This document shows positions 23,118 through 32,991 of a DNA stretch of 64,000 nucleotides, one piece after another (the first letter of the stretch is position 1; every line of letters begins with the position of its first letter). Under the pieces are notes generated by a model. The model saw only the letters and a program-made list of their open reading frames with translations, did no database searches and was not told where the DNA came from. Position numbers and translations under genes: made by a program. Location of the stretch: the NCBI RefSeq assembly GCF_900770955.1, contig NZ_CAAGLX010000014.1, forward strand, positions 91,911 through 155,910, in the 5' to 3' direction. The DNA comes from an uncultured Phascolarctobacterium sp. Its GTDB lineage: Bacteria > Bacillota > Negativicutes > Acidaminococcales > Acidaminococcaceae.

Positions 23118-25038
23118 CATTCTTATGAGCCTGCAGGACAGGTTCTCTGTTCCGATGAAGAACATTACCAACCTGACAAAGGAGCAGGAGAAGCAGCTGA
23201 AACGCTCACAAAATGCTCTTGTAATATTTGGCCGTGATGGAGCTAGGGCATTAGGCTCTTTGGCAAAATATGCCGGCGGTGCTTTAACCGGTGCAATTAC
23301 TGCTTTGAGCGGGTACAGCATAAAGGTCGGAGCTGATTTTGAAGCAGCCATGAGCAAGGTGCAGGCTATTTCTGGTGCGTCGGGTACTGCATTGGATGCG
23401 TTGACTGCTAAAGCTAAAGAAATGGGCGCTACAACGCAGTTCAGCGCGTCAGAAGCAGCTCAGGCTATGCAATACATGGCAATGGCCGGCTGGAAAGATA
23501 CGGATATGCTGAACGGTATCAAAGGTATTATGGACCTGACTGCAGCTTCTGGCGAAGACCTGGCTAGTGTATCCGATATTGTGACCGATGCGCTGACTGC
23601 GTTCGGCATGTCCGCACAAGATTCCGGAAGATTTGCTGATGTGTTGGCAGCTGCATCCAGCAATGCGAATACTAACGTTGGGCTGATGGGCTATACATTC
23701 AAATATGTAGCTCCGTTGGCTGGCTCGTTAAAATATAGCGTCGAGGATGTGGCGCTGGCAATTGGTCTGATGGCTAATGCCGGCATTAAAGGCGAGCAGG
23801 CTGGTACCGCTTTAAGGTCAACCTTCACCAGGTTAATCAAGCCGCCGAAGGAAGCAGCAGATGCTATGAGCAAATTAGGCATCAGTGTAAAGAATGCTGA
23901 TGGTAGCGTTAAACCGCTGAATACAACGTTAGCAGATTTGCGCAAGGCGTTCAGTAAATTGTCTGATTCGGAAAAAGCTGAATACGCTTCTATGATGGCA
24001 GGACAGGAAGCTATGAGCGGATTCCTGGCACTGGTTAACGCATCTGACGGTGACTTCGATAAATTATCAAAGGCCATACGTGAATCTAACGGAGCAGCAG
24101 CTGGCATGGCAAAAACTATGAACGCCAATCTTAAAGGTCAGATGAAACAGTTTCAGTCGGTAACTGAAGCTATAGGCATATCAATCTATGATAAATTTAA
24201 AAAGCCGCTTACAAATGCATTCGCTGATGTAAACGGCAGCTTAGGTGATTTGAACAAGTCTATTACTGACGGAGAGCTGGCCGGTAGTTTTGACCGCTTA
24301 GGCGAATCTGTTGGTGTGCTTGTCAAAGCATTGGCTGATGGCCTTATTGTTGCTTTGCCGGTAGCTATCGGCCTGTTTACGTGGTTAGTTGATAATGGTG
24401 ATACCGTTATCGCTATGTTGGGCGGTATTGGTGCTGGCTTTGCTGCATTCAAGGTTGCTGCAATGCTTCAGGCTGTTACCACGGCGCTAGAAGGCGTAAG
24501 CGTGGCAACTGCTATCTGCAATGCAGTTATGGCGGTGAATCCTTTGTTTTGGATTGCCGCAGCTATAGCAGCAGTTGTTGCAGGCTTGATTCTGCTATGG
24601 CAAAACTGGGATAAAGTTACTGCCGTGCTAGGTACAGCGTGGGAGAAATTCAAGCAGTTTGGGGCATGGCTTCGTGATAAGTTTATGAGTATTATTTCAC
24701 CAATTGCTGATAAAGTACGTGCTATAAGCGAAGGCTTCAAAAGCTTTGGCAATAAAATTTTTGGTGGTAGTGATACTGAAAAGCATAATGCTTTAGGTAC
24801 GAGCTATTTCAGCGGCGGCAGGACCTACGTAAATGAAGGCAACAGGGGCGAGCTTATCAACCTGCCTTCCGGTTCTCAGATTGTGCCGCATGATTTGGCT
24901 AAACAGGCTGTAAACAGACAGCCTAACATAACCATTAATCTTTCTGTTGCCGGTAATGTTATAGGCAATGAGGAATTTTACAATGAATGCGGTAATGCAA
25001 TTAGTACACGTTTAATCGCTGCGCTGGGTAATGTGTAG
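23098..25038 (+). CDS. Tape measure protein
   Basis: The 646-residue protein has the TP901-type core (GADFEAAMSKVQAISGASGT, then ATTQFSASEAAQAMQYMAMA), two hydrophobic regions (about residues 415-470 and 480-505) and a C-terminus typical of baseplate contact. Its length sets tail length; it is short for this family, so the tail should be short. ATG 23098 has GAGAGGAGGAAG upstream and overlaps the frameshifted chaperone. Confidence 0.93.
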   Translation: MASKNINILMSLQDRFSVPMKNITNLTKEQEKQLKRSQNALVIFGRDGARALGSLAKYAGGALTGAITALSGYSIKVGADFEAAMSKVQAISGASGTALDALTAKAKEMGATTQFSASEAAQAMQYMAMAGWKDTDMLNGIKGIMDLTAASGEDLASVSDIVTDALTAFGMSAQDSGRFADVLAAASSNANTNVGLMGYTFKYVAPLAGSLKYSVEDVALAIGLMANAGIKGEQAGTALRSTFTRLIKPPKEAADAMSKLGISVKNADGSVKPLNTTLADLRKAFSKLSDSEKAEYASMMAGQEAMSGFLALVNASDGDFDKLSKAIRESNGAAAGMAKTMNANLKGQMKQFQSVTEAIGISIYDKFKKPLTNAFADVNGSLGDLNKSITDGELAGSFDRLGESVGVLVKALADGLIVALPVAIGLFTWLVDNGDTVIAMLGGIGAGFAAFKVAAMLQAVTTALEGVSVATAICNAVMAVNPLFWIAAAIAAVVAGLILLWQNWDKVTAVLGTAWEKFKQFGAWLRDKFMSIISPIADKVRAISEGFKSFGNKIFGGSDTEKHNALGTSYFSGGRTYVNEGNRGELINLPSGSQIVPHDLAKQAVNRQPNITINLSVAGNVIGNEEFYNECGNAISTRLIAALGNV

Positions 25039-25050
25039 GGGGGTGGAACA

Positions 25051-25548
25051 GTGAGCAGTATTCTTAATATGATCGTGAGTCGATTGATTACAGCTAAGAT
25101 GAGTGCCGGCAGTAAAGCAAGCATTGTCATCTCAGCTGATAACGGTACCATTGTTCTGCCAATCGTCCCCGCTGACCTGCCGGAAGTCAGCAATCCTCAG
25201 AACAACGAAACATTTGAAAGCGTACTTGGTACGATGAGCGTAATGGGTACACTGGGACTGCGTAAGGTATCGCTAAAAGGCCTGCTGCCTGTAGATGTCA
25301 GTAAATATCCATATGCCAATCCGTTGGGAAGCACAGCAGCTGAGGTTATCAATTTTATTAACCAATGCAGGGCGAAAAATAATGCTGCACGCATTGTCAT
25401 CGCCTATTCTGACGGCTCTGTATATCTGAATATGGCCTGTCTTATCAATAGCTTTGAATACTATATCGATAATGTAAAAGACTATCATTATTGCATGGAG
25501 CTGCTGGAATATCGCTCTGTGAGCCCGCTAGGAGGGCTTGTATCATGA
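25051..25548 (+). CDS. XkdP-like tail protein without LysM
   Basis: The 165-residue protein, from GTG 25051, is in the XkdP position. It contains IVLPIVPADLPEVSNPQNNE and a following beta-rich domain like the N-terminal part of XkdP, but lacks a LysM domain. It probably links tape measure and baseplate hub. It overlaps the next gene by ATGA. Confidence 0.75.
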   Translation: MSSILNMIVSRLITAKMSAGSKASIVISADNGTIVLPIVPADLPEVSNPQNNETFESVLGTMSVMGTLGLRKVSLKGLLPVDVSKYPYANPLGSTAAEVINFINQCRAKNNAARIVIAYSDGSVYLNMACLINSFEYYIDNVKDYHYCMELLEYRSVSPLGGLVS

Positions 25549-26525
25549 TTATGTTAATGGCTAACATAAATGATGCGTGGCAGGATATCACGGCATATAC
25601 TGGGGCCTATAGTAGAGCCGATAACATCAGGGCATTAGGTATGAGCTTTGACTTTAAACTGCTCAGCAATCCGCTGGACAGAAATGCCAAAGGCAGAGAG
25701 CTGCCTATAGGAACAAAGTTGACGCTTTTCAGCGATGGAGAGCAGATATTTAGCGGGATAATAGTTAGCTATGAACGCAGCAGTCTTTCCGAATACACTT
25801 ACAAAGCCTATGATTATGGCTTTTATCTGAATAAGTCTGAAGCTATTATCCAATTTAATGATATTAGCGCCAGCGCTGCAATCCAAAAGCTTTGTGGTGA
25901 AAATGGTATTCCCATAGGTGCTGTTGCCGATATATCTGCGAATGTAAGAAAAATTTACAATGGCAGTAAAATTTCTGATATTATCAGAGATTTGATTACC
26001 ATGGGCGAAAATGAGACAGGTAATAAATATCGGTTGGAAGTCCGCGAAAATAAGCTGTTCATAGAAGAATATGCAGATTTGATTGTAGATGCGTATTATC
26101 AGCCTGCTGCCGGCAGCGGATTCAATCCTGCTGATGTTCCCGGCTCTTTTCGGTCAACTTATTCTATCGAAGAGATGGCCACGCGAGTTCTTATAGCATC
26201 TAGCTGTGAAAAGAACGCTACCATTCGTGCTACAGCTGAGGACAGCGAAGCAGTTGCGAAATATGGATTGCTGACAAGGGTGGAAAAGATTGACGATAAA
26301 AACAAATCACAGGCTATGAACATAGCTAAGAAGAAGCTGAAAGAGCTGAACAAGATTAAGCGCTCATTCAAAATCACTCTGTTCGGAGATGATGCAGTGC
26401 GATCAGGACGAATTCTCGTATTCAATCAGCCGGATATCAATCTTGTAGGCGCGTTTCTGGTCAGAAATTGCGTACACAGATATGACGGCTTCAATCATAT
26501 CATGGAGCTGGAGCTGGAGGTGTAG
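25545..26525 (+). CDS. Baseplate hub protein (XkdQ-like)
   Basis: The 326-residue protein has the hub-domain pattern (MSFDFKLLSNPLDRN, LPIGTKLTLFSDGEQIFSGI) and ends in VHRYDGFNHIMELELEV. AGGAGGG lies 8 bases before ATG 25545; later ATGs at 25551 and 25557 are possible. It forms the central baseplate hub, like gpD/gp27. Confidence 0.85.
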   Translation: MIMLMANINDAWQDITAYTGAYSRADNIRALGMSFDFKLLSNPLDRNAKGRELPIGTKLTLFSDGEQIFSGIIVSYERSSLSEYTYKAYDYGFYLNKSEAIIQFNDISASAAIQKLCGENGIPIGAVADISANVRKIYNGSKISDIIRDLITMGENETGNKYRLEVRENKLFIEEYADLIVDAYYQPAAGSGFNPADVPGSFRSTYSIEEMATRVLIASSCEKNATIRATAEDSEAVAKYGLLTRVEKIDDKNKSQAMNIAKKKLKELNKIKRSFKITLFGDDAVRSGRILVFNQPDINLVGAFLVRNCVHRYDGFNHIMELELEV

Positions 26526-26528
26526 CTG

Positions 26529-26927
26529 ATGGAGAATTGGGAATATAAATTGGCAGAGCTTTTCAAGGATAGGGATAACCCGAAGCCTCTGGGAGCCTGT
26601 ATAGGTAAAGTCGAAAGCCTTGCACCGGTAATCATCAGCATCCAAGACGGCAAGTTCATGCTGCAGGCAGAGCAGATTTATATCTGCAATCAGATTCTGG
26701 AGCGTGAAACAACCTTCCGTGATTACGTTGCCAATCAAAGCCAAAGCGGCAAAATCTCGGTATCCTGCACGCATGGCGGTGGTTCGTACTCTGCGAATGG
26801 CGATATTGAGGCAAGCGGCAGGGTGCATTTGAATGAAGTGTGGAAGGTTGGGGATTATGTTATGGTTGTTCCAGACCAAAGCGAACAGCACTTCTTTATT
26901 GTCGATATACTGAGAGGGGTGAGCTGA
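26529..26927 (+). CDS. DUF2577 tail protein (XkdR-like)
   Basis: The 132-residue protein contains GKVESLAPVIISIQDGKFML and VWKVGDYVMVVPDQSEQHFF, an OB-fold-like pattern seen in XkdR/DUF2577. It is probably part of the tail spike hub. It ends in TGATG, overlapping the next gene. Confidence 0.8.
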   Translation: MENWEYKLAELFKDRDNPKPLGACIGKVESLAPVIISIQDGKFMLQAEQIYICNQILERETTFRDYVANQSQSGKISVSCTHGGGSYSANGDIEASGRVHLNEVWKVGDYVMVVPDQSEQHFFIVDILRGVS

Positions 26928-27358
26928 TGTTTCCTAGTGATGTTGGTTTTGATGTTTCGCTGCAGGCCGATACGTCGGATGATAGGCAACGGCAAGGCAC
27001 GATTGGCCGTAGCATTGCTTTTGATTATGAGAAAAATGAATTCATTGTTAATGATGGCAAGTTGGTCGAGCCGGGCAAGATTGATGCAATCAAACAATGG
27101 ATTGAACTGTACATCCGGACTGAAATCAGTAAATATGCGATATACACCGAATCATTTGGAGTCGATACCAGAGGCCTTTTGGGTTACAGGTTACCAAGAG
27201 GATATCAGGTGGCTGAAATTATGCGGCGTATCAACGAAGGTATACTGACGCAGTGCCCGGATGTTGTATCTGTCAGCAACTGGGATTTCAATAAGGGAAC
27301 GTTTTCCTTCACAGTTAAGACGAACACAGGAGAGGAGGTAGTTATCAATGGCGAGTGA
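26927..27358 (+). CDS. DUF2634 baseplate wedge protein (XkdS-like, gp25 type)
   Basis: The 143-residue protein has GKLVEPGKIDAIKQWIELYI then YTESFGVDTRGLLG, the DUF2634/gp25 pattern. It starts the sheath from the baseplate. It overlaps the baseplate J gene by 11 bases. Confidence 0.82.
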   Translation: MFPSDVGFDVSLQADTSDDRQRQGTIGRSIAFDYEKNEFIVNDGKLVEPGKIDAIKQWIELYIRTEISKYAIYTESFGVDTRGLLGYRLPRGYQVAEIMRRINEGILTQCPDVVSVSNWDFNKGTFSFTVKTNTGEEVVINGE

Positions 27359-28427
27359 ATTAAAATCGACAACTGTCGATAAGGTTCATAAAGAGCTTTT
27401 AGGACAAGTGTCTGATACATATCAGAAAACCGAGGGTTTCCCTACATGGGATATCTTAAAAGCTGCGGCGTTCGGAATCAAGCGTGTATGGGAGAAGGTA
27501 TTTATGATTGACTATCTGCAGGATGTAGATAATCTTACTGGGGCTGACTTGGAACGCTTCGTTTACCAACGAAAAGGCCTGAAGCGCAAAGAAGCTACAC
27601 ACGCTGTAGGTTTTGTCAATATTGTGATAGGCGAAGGTATTGTTAGGGAAGGCGATGTGTTCTCGACCTCCGGCGGTGTAGAATTTACATCTACCGAAAC
27701 AAAGGCTGTCAGAGAAGGTGATAAAGTCGCTGTACAGGCTATCAATGCCGGACTTGTTGGCAATGTGGCTGCGGAAACTATTGTAGAAATGCCTGTAACT
27801 ATCCAAGGTATCGCAAAAATTACAAATGATATCCCTAGCGCTGACGGTTATGATTCAGAAGATGATGATAGCCTGCGAGATAGATACTATGAGATGCTGA
27901 GAGAGCCTGCTACCAGCGGAAATGTTGCGCATTACAGACGTTGGGCGCGTGAAGTTGAAGGCGTTGGCGACTGCAAAGTATTTCCGCTGTGGCAAGGTGA
28001 CAACACTGTACAAGTTGTCATAGTTGATGATAATGGGTTGTCACCGACCGCGGAAACGGTGAAACGCTGTCAGGATTATATTGATCCGGATAGTGCCGGC
28101 ACTGGTATGGGTGAAGCTCCTATAGGGGCACACTGTACTGTTAACGCAGCTACAGTACTAAACATCGATGTGTCAGCAACGATTGTACTTGACAACAACG
28201 TAGAGCTTGAAAATATAAAAGCTAGCGCAAGCGCTGCTATAAAAAAATACCTTGCAAGCGTTGCCCTGAATGCAGAATATGTATCAATGGCAAAGGTCGG
28301 CAACATTATTATCAGTACCGAGGGTGTTGCTGATTACCATAGCTTGAAGCTAAATGGTAATGCAGACAGAGTACCTGTCCCGGCAAAAAGTGTTGCAGTG
28401 CTCAGGAGCGTGACTCTAAATGTTTAA
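27348..28427 (+). CDS. Baseplate J-like protein (XkdT)
   Basis: The 359-residue protein contains NLTGADLERFVYQRKGLKRK, GDVFSTSGGVEFTSTET and RDRYYEMLREPATSGNVAHY, the baseplate J core. It forms the baseplate wedge. GAGGAGG precedes the ATG. Confidence 0.93.
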   Translation: MASELKSTTVDKVHKELLGQVSDTYQKTEGFPTWDILKAAAFGIKRVWEKVFMIDYLQDVDNLTGADLERFVYQRKGLKRKEATHAVGFVNIVIGEGIVREGDVFSTSGGVEFTSTETKAVREGDKVAVQAINAGLVGNVAAETIVEMPVTIQGIAKITNDIPSADGYDSEDDDSLRDRYYEMLREPATSGNVAHYRRWAREVEGVGDCKVFPLWQGDNTVQVVIVDDNGLSPTAETVKRCQDYIDPDSAGTGMGEAPIGAHCTVNAATVLNIDVSATIVLDNNVELENIKASASAAIKKYLASVALNAEYVSMAKVGNIIISTEGVADYHSLKLNGNADRVPVPAKSVAVLRSVTLNV

Positions 28428-28971
28428 GAGTAAAGAATACTGCATTAAGACACTGCATCAGCTATATAGGGCTGATAAGTGGATAAATGCAGTGTTTACC
28501 AGCGTAGGCCTTAGCCTAGATAATTTGGCAGCAACTGTCGACGAAATATACAATAATAACTTTTTTGATACAGCTACTGAAACGGCTATCAAGCATTATG
28601 AGTATGAACTTGGCATTGCTCCAAAATCAGGGCAGACGTTAGAAGACCGTAGAGCTGCTATACGCGCGCGTTGGATTGGAACCAGCAAGGTGGATATAGT
28701 GCTGCTGCAGGAATTAGCGAACAGTTGGAGGAATGGTGCAACCTTGATTGAATTCGTTGCAGGAAAGATACACGTAAAATTTATCTCTCCTATTGGTGCT
28801 CCGCGCGATTTAGATGCACTCAAAGCAGTATTTGAAGATACTAAACCTGCTCATTTGGCTATTTATTATACATTTATGTGGTTGAACTGGGGGCAGGCTA
28901 AGCAAGTTGGCACATGGCGACAACATAAAACTAATGGCTCTTGGCTTAAGTTGAAGCAAATAGATTCTTGA
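28420..28971 (+). CDS. XkdU/YmfQ-like baseplate protein (DUF2313)
   Basis: The 183-residue protein has the DUF2313 pattern: YELGIAPKSGQTLEDRRAAI then RARWIGTSKVD, and ends with a Trp-rich fibre-binding tail. It links baseplate J to the tail fibres. It overlaps the upstream gene by 8 bases. Confidence 0.88.
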   Translation: MFKSKEYCIKTLHQLYRADKWINAVFTSVGLSLDNLAATVDEIYNNNFFDTATETAIKHYEYELGIAPKSGQTLEDRRAAIRARWIGTSKVDIVLLQELANSWRNGATLIEFVAGKIHVKFISPIGAPRDLDALKAVFEDTKPAHLAIYYTFMWLNWGQAKQVGTWRQHKTNGSWLKLKQIDS

Positions 28972-28981
28972 GGAGGTTATC

Positions 28982-29659
28982 ATGGGAAATTTCGATGGAC
29001 TCCCTAAAACAACATATATAAAATTGAATAAGCCTGGTTATGATAACGCAGCTGATATCGAGGCTTTAAACGAAAATGCAGATATCGTTGATGCTTTACT
29101 GCAGCGGCTGCTGCTTACTACAGATAATATCAAAAAAACTTATGCGCGCACCGTTAATGGTAATGGTGTCGACGATAATGGTGAGGTTGCGGTTGACGTT
29201 GGTGTAAAAAAAGTTAATGGTGTTAGCCCTGATAGCGACGGCAATGTTAATGTTAAAGAATATACGCACCCTACTAGCGGTGTTGTTGCCGGCACTTATG
29301 ACCGTGTTACGGTAGATGCCCAAGGCCATATTACCAGTGGCAGCAAAGCAAAAGCGTATATTTCATCGTCGTATACTTCTGGTGCGTCATGGTATAGGAA
29401 ATGGTCAGACGGCTGGATTGAGCAGGGCGGCAAGGGTGTTGCAAGCGGTTATTCATCGCGGTCTCAAACCAATAATCTTTTTCTGCCGTTCTCTAACACG
29501 AATTACACTATCGTCTGTACAAAGTTAGATAGTGATACATCGGCTGCTATTACGGTTGTGCAAAAAACTACAACTACATTCAACATGAGCTGTCATGGCC
29601 AAGGCGGTAGCGGTTTTAGCGCAACATCTGATATTGAATGGTATGCATGTGGTTATTAA
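28982..29659 (+). CDS. Tail fibre protein
   Basis: The 225-residue protein has an N-terminal baseplate-binding helix (residues 1-55), repeated short beta segments (TVNGNGVDDNGEVAVDVG; VNGVSPDSDGNVNVK), the phage-fibre turn GTYDRVTVDAQGHITSG and a beta-rich receptor-binding tip ending DIEWYACGY. GAGGAGG precedes the ATG. Confidence 0.82.
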   Translation: MGNFDGLPKTTYIKLNKPGYDNAADIEALNENADIVDALLQRLLLTTDNIKKTYARTVNGNGVDDNGEVAVDVGVKKVNGVSPDSDGNVNVKEYTHPTSGVVAGTYDRVTVDAQGHITSGSKAKAYISSSYTSGASWYRKWSDGWIEQGGKGVASGYSSRSQTNNLFLPFSNTNYTIVCTKLDSDTSAAITVVQKTTTTFNMSCHGQGGSGFSATSDIEWYACGY

Positions 29660-29671
29660 GGCGGTGATGTA

Positions 29672-30151
29672 ATGATTGGTACCAAGATTAGCAAAAGCGA
29701 TTTTGATGGTGGATTATATGCTGAATGTGCTGTTTGGTGTAACGCCAATAATGCAACTATTGAGGACAAAGGAGATTATTATGAGTGCGTTTCCGTTCCG
29801 CCACTTAGCATCGAAGAATTAAAGGAATGCAAAATTGACGAATTAAAAGCTGCGCGTGACGCAGAAGAAGTGCAGCCGATAGAATATGGTGATCATGTTT
29901 ATGATTATGACAGCAAGGCCCGGGATAGAATGGCCGTTGCTATTATTGCGCTGGAATCAATGGGAGCAGATACAACAATTGATTGGACTACGGCAGACAA
30001 TGAGGATGCGGTAGTAACTGCTAAGGACCTGCGCGCCATATCTACTAGCGTAGCCAATAGGTCCAATGCGTTGCATGTTAAATATCGCAAGCTGAAAGAA
30101 CGTGTGCTGCAGTGCACTGAGGCTAAAGAGATTGAGGCTGTAAAGTGGTAA
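29672..30151 (+). CDS. DUF4376 fibre-associated protein, copy 1
   Basis: The 159-residue protein has a variable N-terminus and the DUF4376 domain (YGDHVYDYDSKARDRMAVAI ... WTTADNEDAVVTAKDL). Such proteins follow tail-fibre genes and probably act in fibre assembly or decoration. Its paralogue is at 33537; the two match well only in the last 110 residues. Confidence 0.78.
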   Translation: MIGTKISKSDFDGGLYAECAVWCNANNATIEDKGDYYECVSVPPLSIEELKECKIDELKAARDAEEVQPIEYGDHVYDYDSKARDRMAVAIIALESMGADTTIDWTTADNEDAVVTAKDLRAISTSVANRSNALHVKYRKLKERVLQCTEAKEIEAVKW

Positions 30152-30164
30152 ATGAGGTGATATT

Positions 30165-32294
30165 GTGATATATCTGGAGCTTGAAACTGCAGGGCTCATG
30201 CTCAAGAAAAAGCAGTTTGTGTATCTCGTAGCAGGCACAAAGAACTGCATCAGCATCAAGGTTAATTTCGATGAGCATTGGCAAGGGCTGGATATCTTTG
30301 CTATCTGTTACCGTGATAAGCGCGAATACACTTATCCTATTACTAGCGCTGGCGAATGCCTTATTTCTGATATGGCTGTTATCAGCACGAGTGGTGAATT
30401 TAAGGTTAAATTGCTGGGTACAACTGCTGACGGCAATGTGATTATGACAACCAACATAGTAACTGCTTATCTGAATGATAATAAATTCAGCGGTGCTGCC
30501 GGCGGTGAATTGGAGTATCCTACAAACGATTTCTTGGCTAAAGTATTGCAAGAAACTAAAAACGCCAAAGATTATGCTGACAAAGCCAAAGAGTACAGTG
30601 AATCTGTCAATGTATTTATCCCGAATGTGGACGAGTCCGGAGTTATTTCGTGGACTAACAAAGCGGGGATTGAAAATCCTGTACCGGTAAATGTTAAAGG
30701 CGCAAAGGGTGAAAAAGGTGAACAAGGCCCAAGAGGTTTAACCGGACCGCAAGGCCTGCAGGGCATCCAAGGTCTTAAAGGTGAAAAAGGCGATGCCTTC
30801 ACCTACAATGATTTCACTAAAGAGCAGCTGGCAGGCTTGAAAGGTGAGAAAGGCGATGTTGGTCCTCAAGGTCCTCAAGGCTTGCGTGGTGAAAAAGGTG
30901 ACCAGGGTGTCAAAGGTGAACAAGGCCTGAAAGGTGATACCGGTCCAAAAGGTGAAACAGGTGCGCAGGGAGCAAAAGGTGATACCGGAACCCCGGCAAC
31001 AATAAAAGTAGGTACTGTAAAAACAGGTGCAGCTGGTACTTCTGTTACTGTATCTAATAGTGGAACTGATTCGGCAGCCGTATTTGATTTTGTTATTCCG
31101 CGTGGCGAAAAGGGAGATCAGGGCCTCCAAGGCATCAAAGGCGACACCGGACCGCAAGGTCCGCAAGGTGTGAAGGGCGATAAGGGTGAGCAGGGTACAG
31201 GCGTAACAATCAAAGGACGTTATGATTCTGTATCTGCTTTAAAGAGCGCCCATCCAAAAGGTAACGATGGGGATGCCTATATGGTAGGTGTCAATCTTTA
31301 TGCTTGGAGCGGCAGTGAATGGATTGACTGCGGAAACATTCAAGGCCCACAAGGTATCAAAGGTGAGACTGGTCCGCAAGGTCCTCAAGGCATCCAAGGC
31401 TTAAAAGGCGAGACCGGCCCTCAGGGAGCTAAAGGTGACAAGGGTGATGCTTTCACCTATGTTGACTTTACTGAAGAACAACTTGCTGGACTAAAAGGAG
31501 CCAAGGGCGATAAAGGTGACAAGGGTGACGCTGGAGCCAAAGGCGAGCAAGGGCCGCAGGGGTTGAAAGGTGAAACCGGCACTGCTGCAACTATTACTAT
31601 TGGTTCTGTAAGCGCCGGAACAGCAGCGAAGGTTACTAACAGCGGTACTTCTACTGCAGCCGTATTTGATTTTGTTATTCCGCGTGGCGAAAAGGGAGAA
31701 CGTGGCTTACAAGGTTTGCAGGGCGTGCCAGGTGAAAAAGGCGACACTGGTCATCAGGGCGACGTAGGTCCGCAAGGCCCACAGGGAAAGCAAGGTGCTA
31801 CAGGTGCAGCAGGTGTAGCAGCTACAATTAAAGTAGGCACTGTTACCACAGGCGCAGCGGGTACAGCAGCCAAGGTGGTTAATAGCGGTACTACATCTGC
31901 GGCGGTGTTAGACTTCACGATTCCTCAGGGCGCAAGAGGTGAAAAAGGTGAACAGGGAGCAGGAAGCACTGTTGATGTAGAAGTAGCAACAAACAGCGAG
32001 ATTGACAATGCGTTGAATCTTGCGGACACAGGCACAATCCCCAGCGGTGGCGTTGTAACCATAGCGCAAGGCGGTACAGGCGCAACAACGGCGGCACAGG
32101 CAAGAGCTAACCTCGGAGCTGTTGCGGCAGGTGATTTAGCAAGTGTTGCCACAAGCGGCAATTATAATGACTTAACCAACAAGCCTACAATACCGTCAAT
32201 GGCAAACACAACGCTGACAGGTAGCACGTCCGCCGAAACACTTACAGTCAGCAAAACACTCAACATCCCCGGCGGTCAGATATGGATAGGGTGA
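30165..32294 (+). CDS. Collagen-like tail fibre
   Basis: The 709-residue protein, from GTG 30165 with GAGGTGATATT upstream, has an N-terminal BppU-like domain (1-140), then about 480 residues of Gly-x-y triplets (GEKGDVGPQGPQG types) broken by three related inserts ending in FDFVIPRGEKG or LDFTIPQGARG and by two GDAFTY-DFT-EQLAGLKG inserts. The C-terminus has the fibre motif IAQGGTGATTAAQARANLGA. It should form long triple-helical fibres. At the DNA level it contains a perfect 44-bp direct repeat. Confidence 0.88.
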   Translation: MIYLELETAGLMLKKKQFVYLVAGTKNCISIKVNFDEHWQGLDIFAICYRDKREYTYPITSAGECLISDMAVISTSGEFKVKLLGTTADGNVIMTTNIVTAYLNDNKFSGAAGGELEYPTNDFLAKVLQETKNAKDYADKAKEYSESVNVFIPNVDESGVISWTNKAGIENPVPVNVKGAKGEKGEQGPRGLTGPQGLQGIQGLKGEKGDAFTYNDFTKEQLAGLKGEKGDVGPQGPQGLRGEKGDQGVKGEQGLKGDTGPKGETGAQGAKGDTGTPATIKVGTVKTGAAGTSVTVSNSGTDSAAVFDFVIPRGEKGDQGLQGIKGDTGPQGPQGVKGDKGEQGTGVTIKGRYDSVSALKSAHPKGNDGDAYMVGVNLYAWSGSEWIDCGNIQGPQGIKGETGPQGPQGIQGLKGETGPQGAKGDKGDAFTYVDFTEEQLAGLKGAKGDKGDKGDAGAKGEQGPQGLKGETGTAATITIGSVSAGTAAKVTNSGTSTAAVFDFVIPRGEKGERGLQGLQGVPGEKGDTGHQGDVGPQGPQGKQGATGAAGVAATIKVGTVTTGAAGTAAKVVNSGTTSAAVLDFTIPQGARGEKGEQGAGSTVDVEVATNSEIDNALNLADTGTIPSGGVVTIAQGGTGATTAAQARANLGAVAAGDLASVATSGNYNDLTNKPTIPSMANTTLTGSTSAETLTVSKTLNIPGGQIWIG
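31074..31117 (+). repeat. 44-bp perfect direct repeat, copy 1 (partner 31656-31699)
   Basis: The 44 bases encoding the end of one insert and the start of the next triplet block recur exactly at 31656-31699, 582 bp later (in frame, 194 codons). Recombination between them would shorten or lengthen the fibre without breaking the frame. Confidence 0.85.
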
Positions 32295-32298
32295 TGAT

Positions 32299-32991
32299 AT
32301 GGGTACGATGAGCAAGAAACTGTATGTTAAGCAGACCAACGGCACGGCGGTAGGTTGCAACATCTACACAACAGCCGCAGAGGCAGGTGACAAGGCGTTG
32401 ACTGTCAGAGCGGACGGCGTGGCAGGATACGTTGCGCTAAAACCTATCACAGACAGCAACGCTACGGCAGGACGTGTCAGCATAGGCGGTGCGACATATG
32501 CAATCGCTACACAGCACACAGCGGCTGTGACGGTGCCTTACACAGAGCAACAATGGACAAAAGCGGGGAGTTATACTTTTACTGTCCCCGACGGCGTATC
32601 TCGTGTGAGGGTTGCTGTTTGCGGCGGTGGAGCTGGCAAAGGCAGTACAAGAGCAAACGGCGGCAACGGCGGCGATACCATGGCGTTTGGCGTTACAGCG
32701 ACAGGCGGCAAGGGTGGTGGTGTTGCATGGAGCAAAGGCGCCGGCGGTGAGCCTAACGGCTATGCGTCTAGTGGCAACAGCATGACAAACGGATTTGCCG
32801 TATCATTTGTAAAATTATACGGCGGTTATGGCGGCGGCGGTCAATATGGCGGTAGTGGTGGCTACGATAGCCAATACGTCACAGTCACAACAGGGCATAC
32901 ATATACGCTTACTGTTGGCAAGGCAGGCGGCACAAATGGCGTTAATGGATTTATATTGTTAGGCTACGGAGGTGATGTACAAAATGGCTAA
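32299..32991 (+). CDS. Glycine-rich tail fibre tip protein
   Basis: The 230-residue protein has an N-terminal fibre domain and a Gly-rich C-terminal half (VCGGGAGKGSTRANGGNGG; YGGYGGGGQYGGSGGYD) like the polyglycine tips of phage receptor-binding adhesins. Its last codons form the ribosome site of the next gene (GGAGGTGATG). Confidence 0.78.
   Translation: MGTMSKKLYVKQTNGTAVGCNIYTTAAEAGDKALTVRADGVAGYVALKPITDSNATAGRVSIGGATYAIATQHTAAVTVPYTEQQWTKAGSYTFTVPDGVSRVRVAVCGGGAGKGSTRANGGNGGDTMAFGVTATGGKGGGVAWSKGAGGEPNGYASSGNSMTNGFAVSFVKLYGGYGGGGQYGGSGGYDSQYVTVTTGHTYTLTVGKAGGTNGVNGFILLGYGGDVQNG

Noticed and set aside
30690..31960. Regular short repeats suggesting a CRISPR array
   Set aside because: The repeats are Gly-x-y codons of one open frame, with no constant repeat length and no unique spacers.
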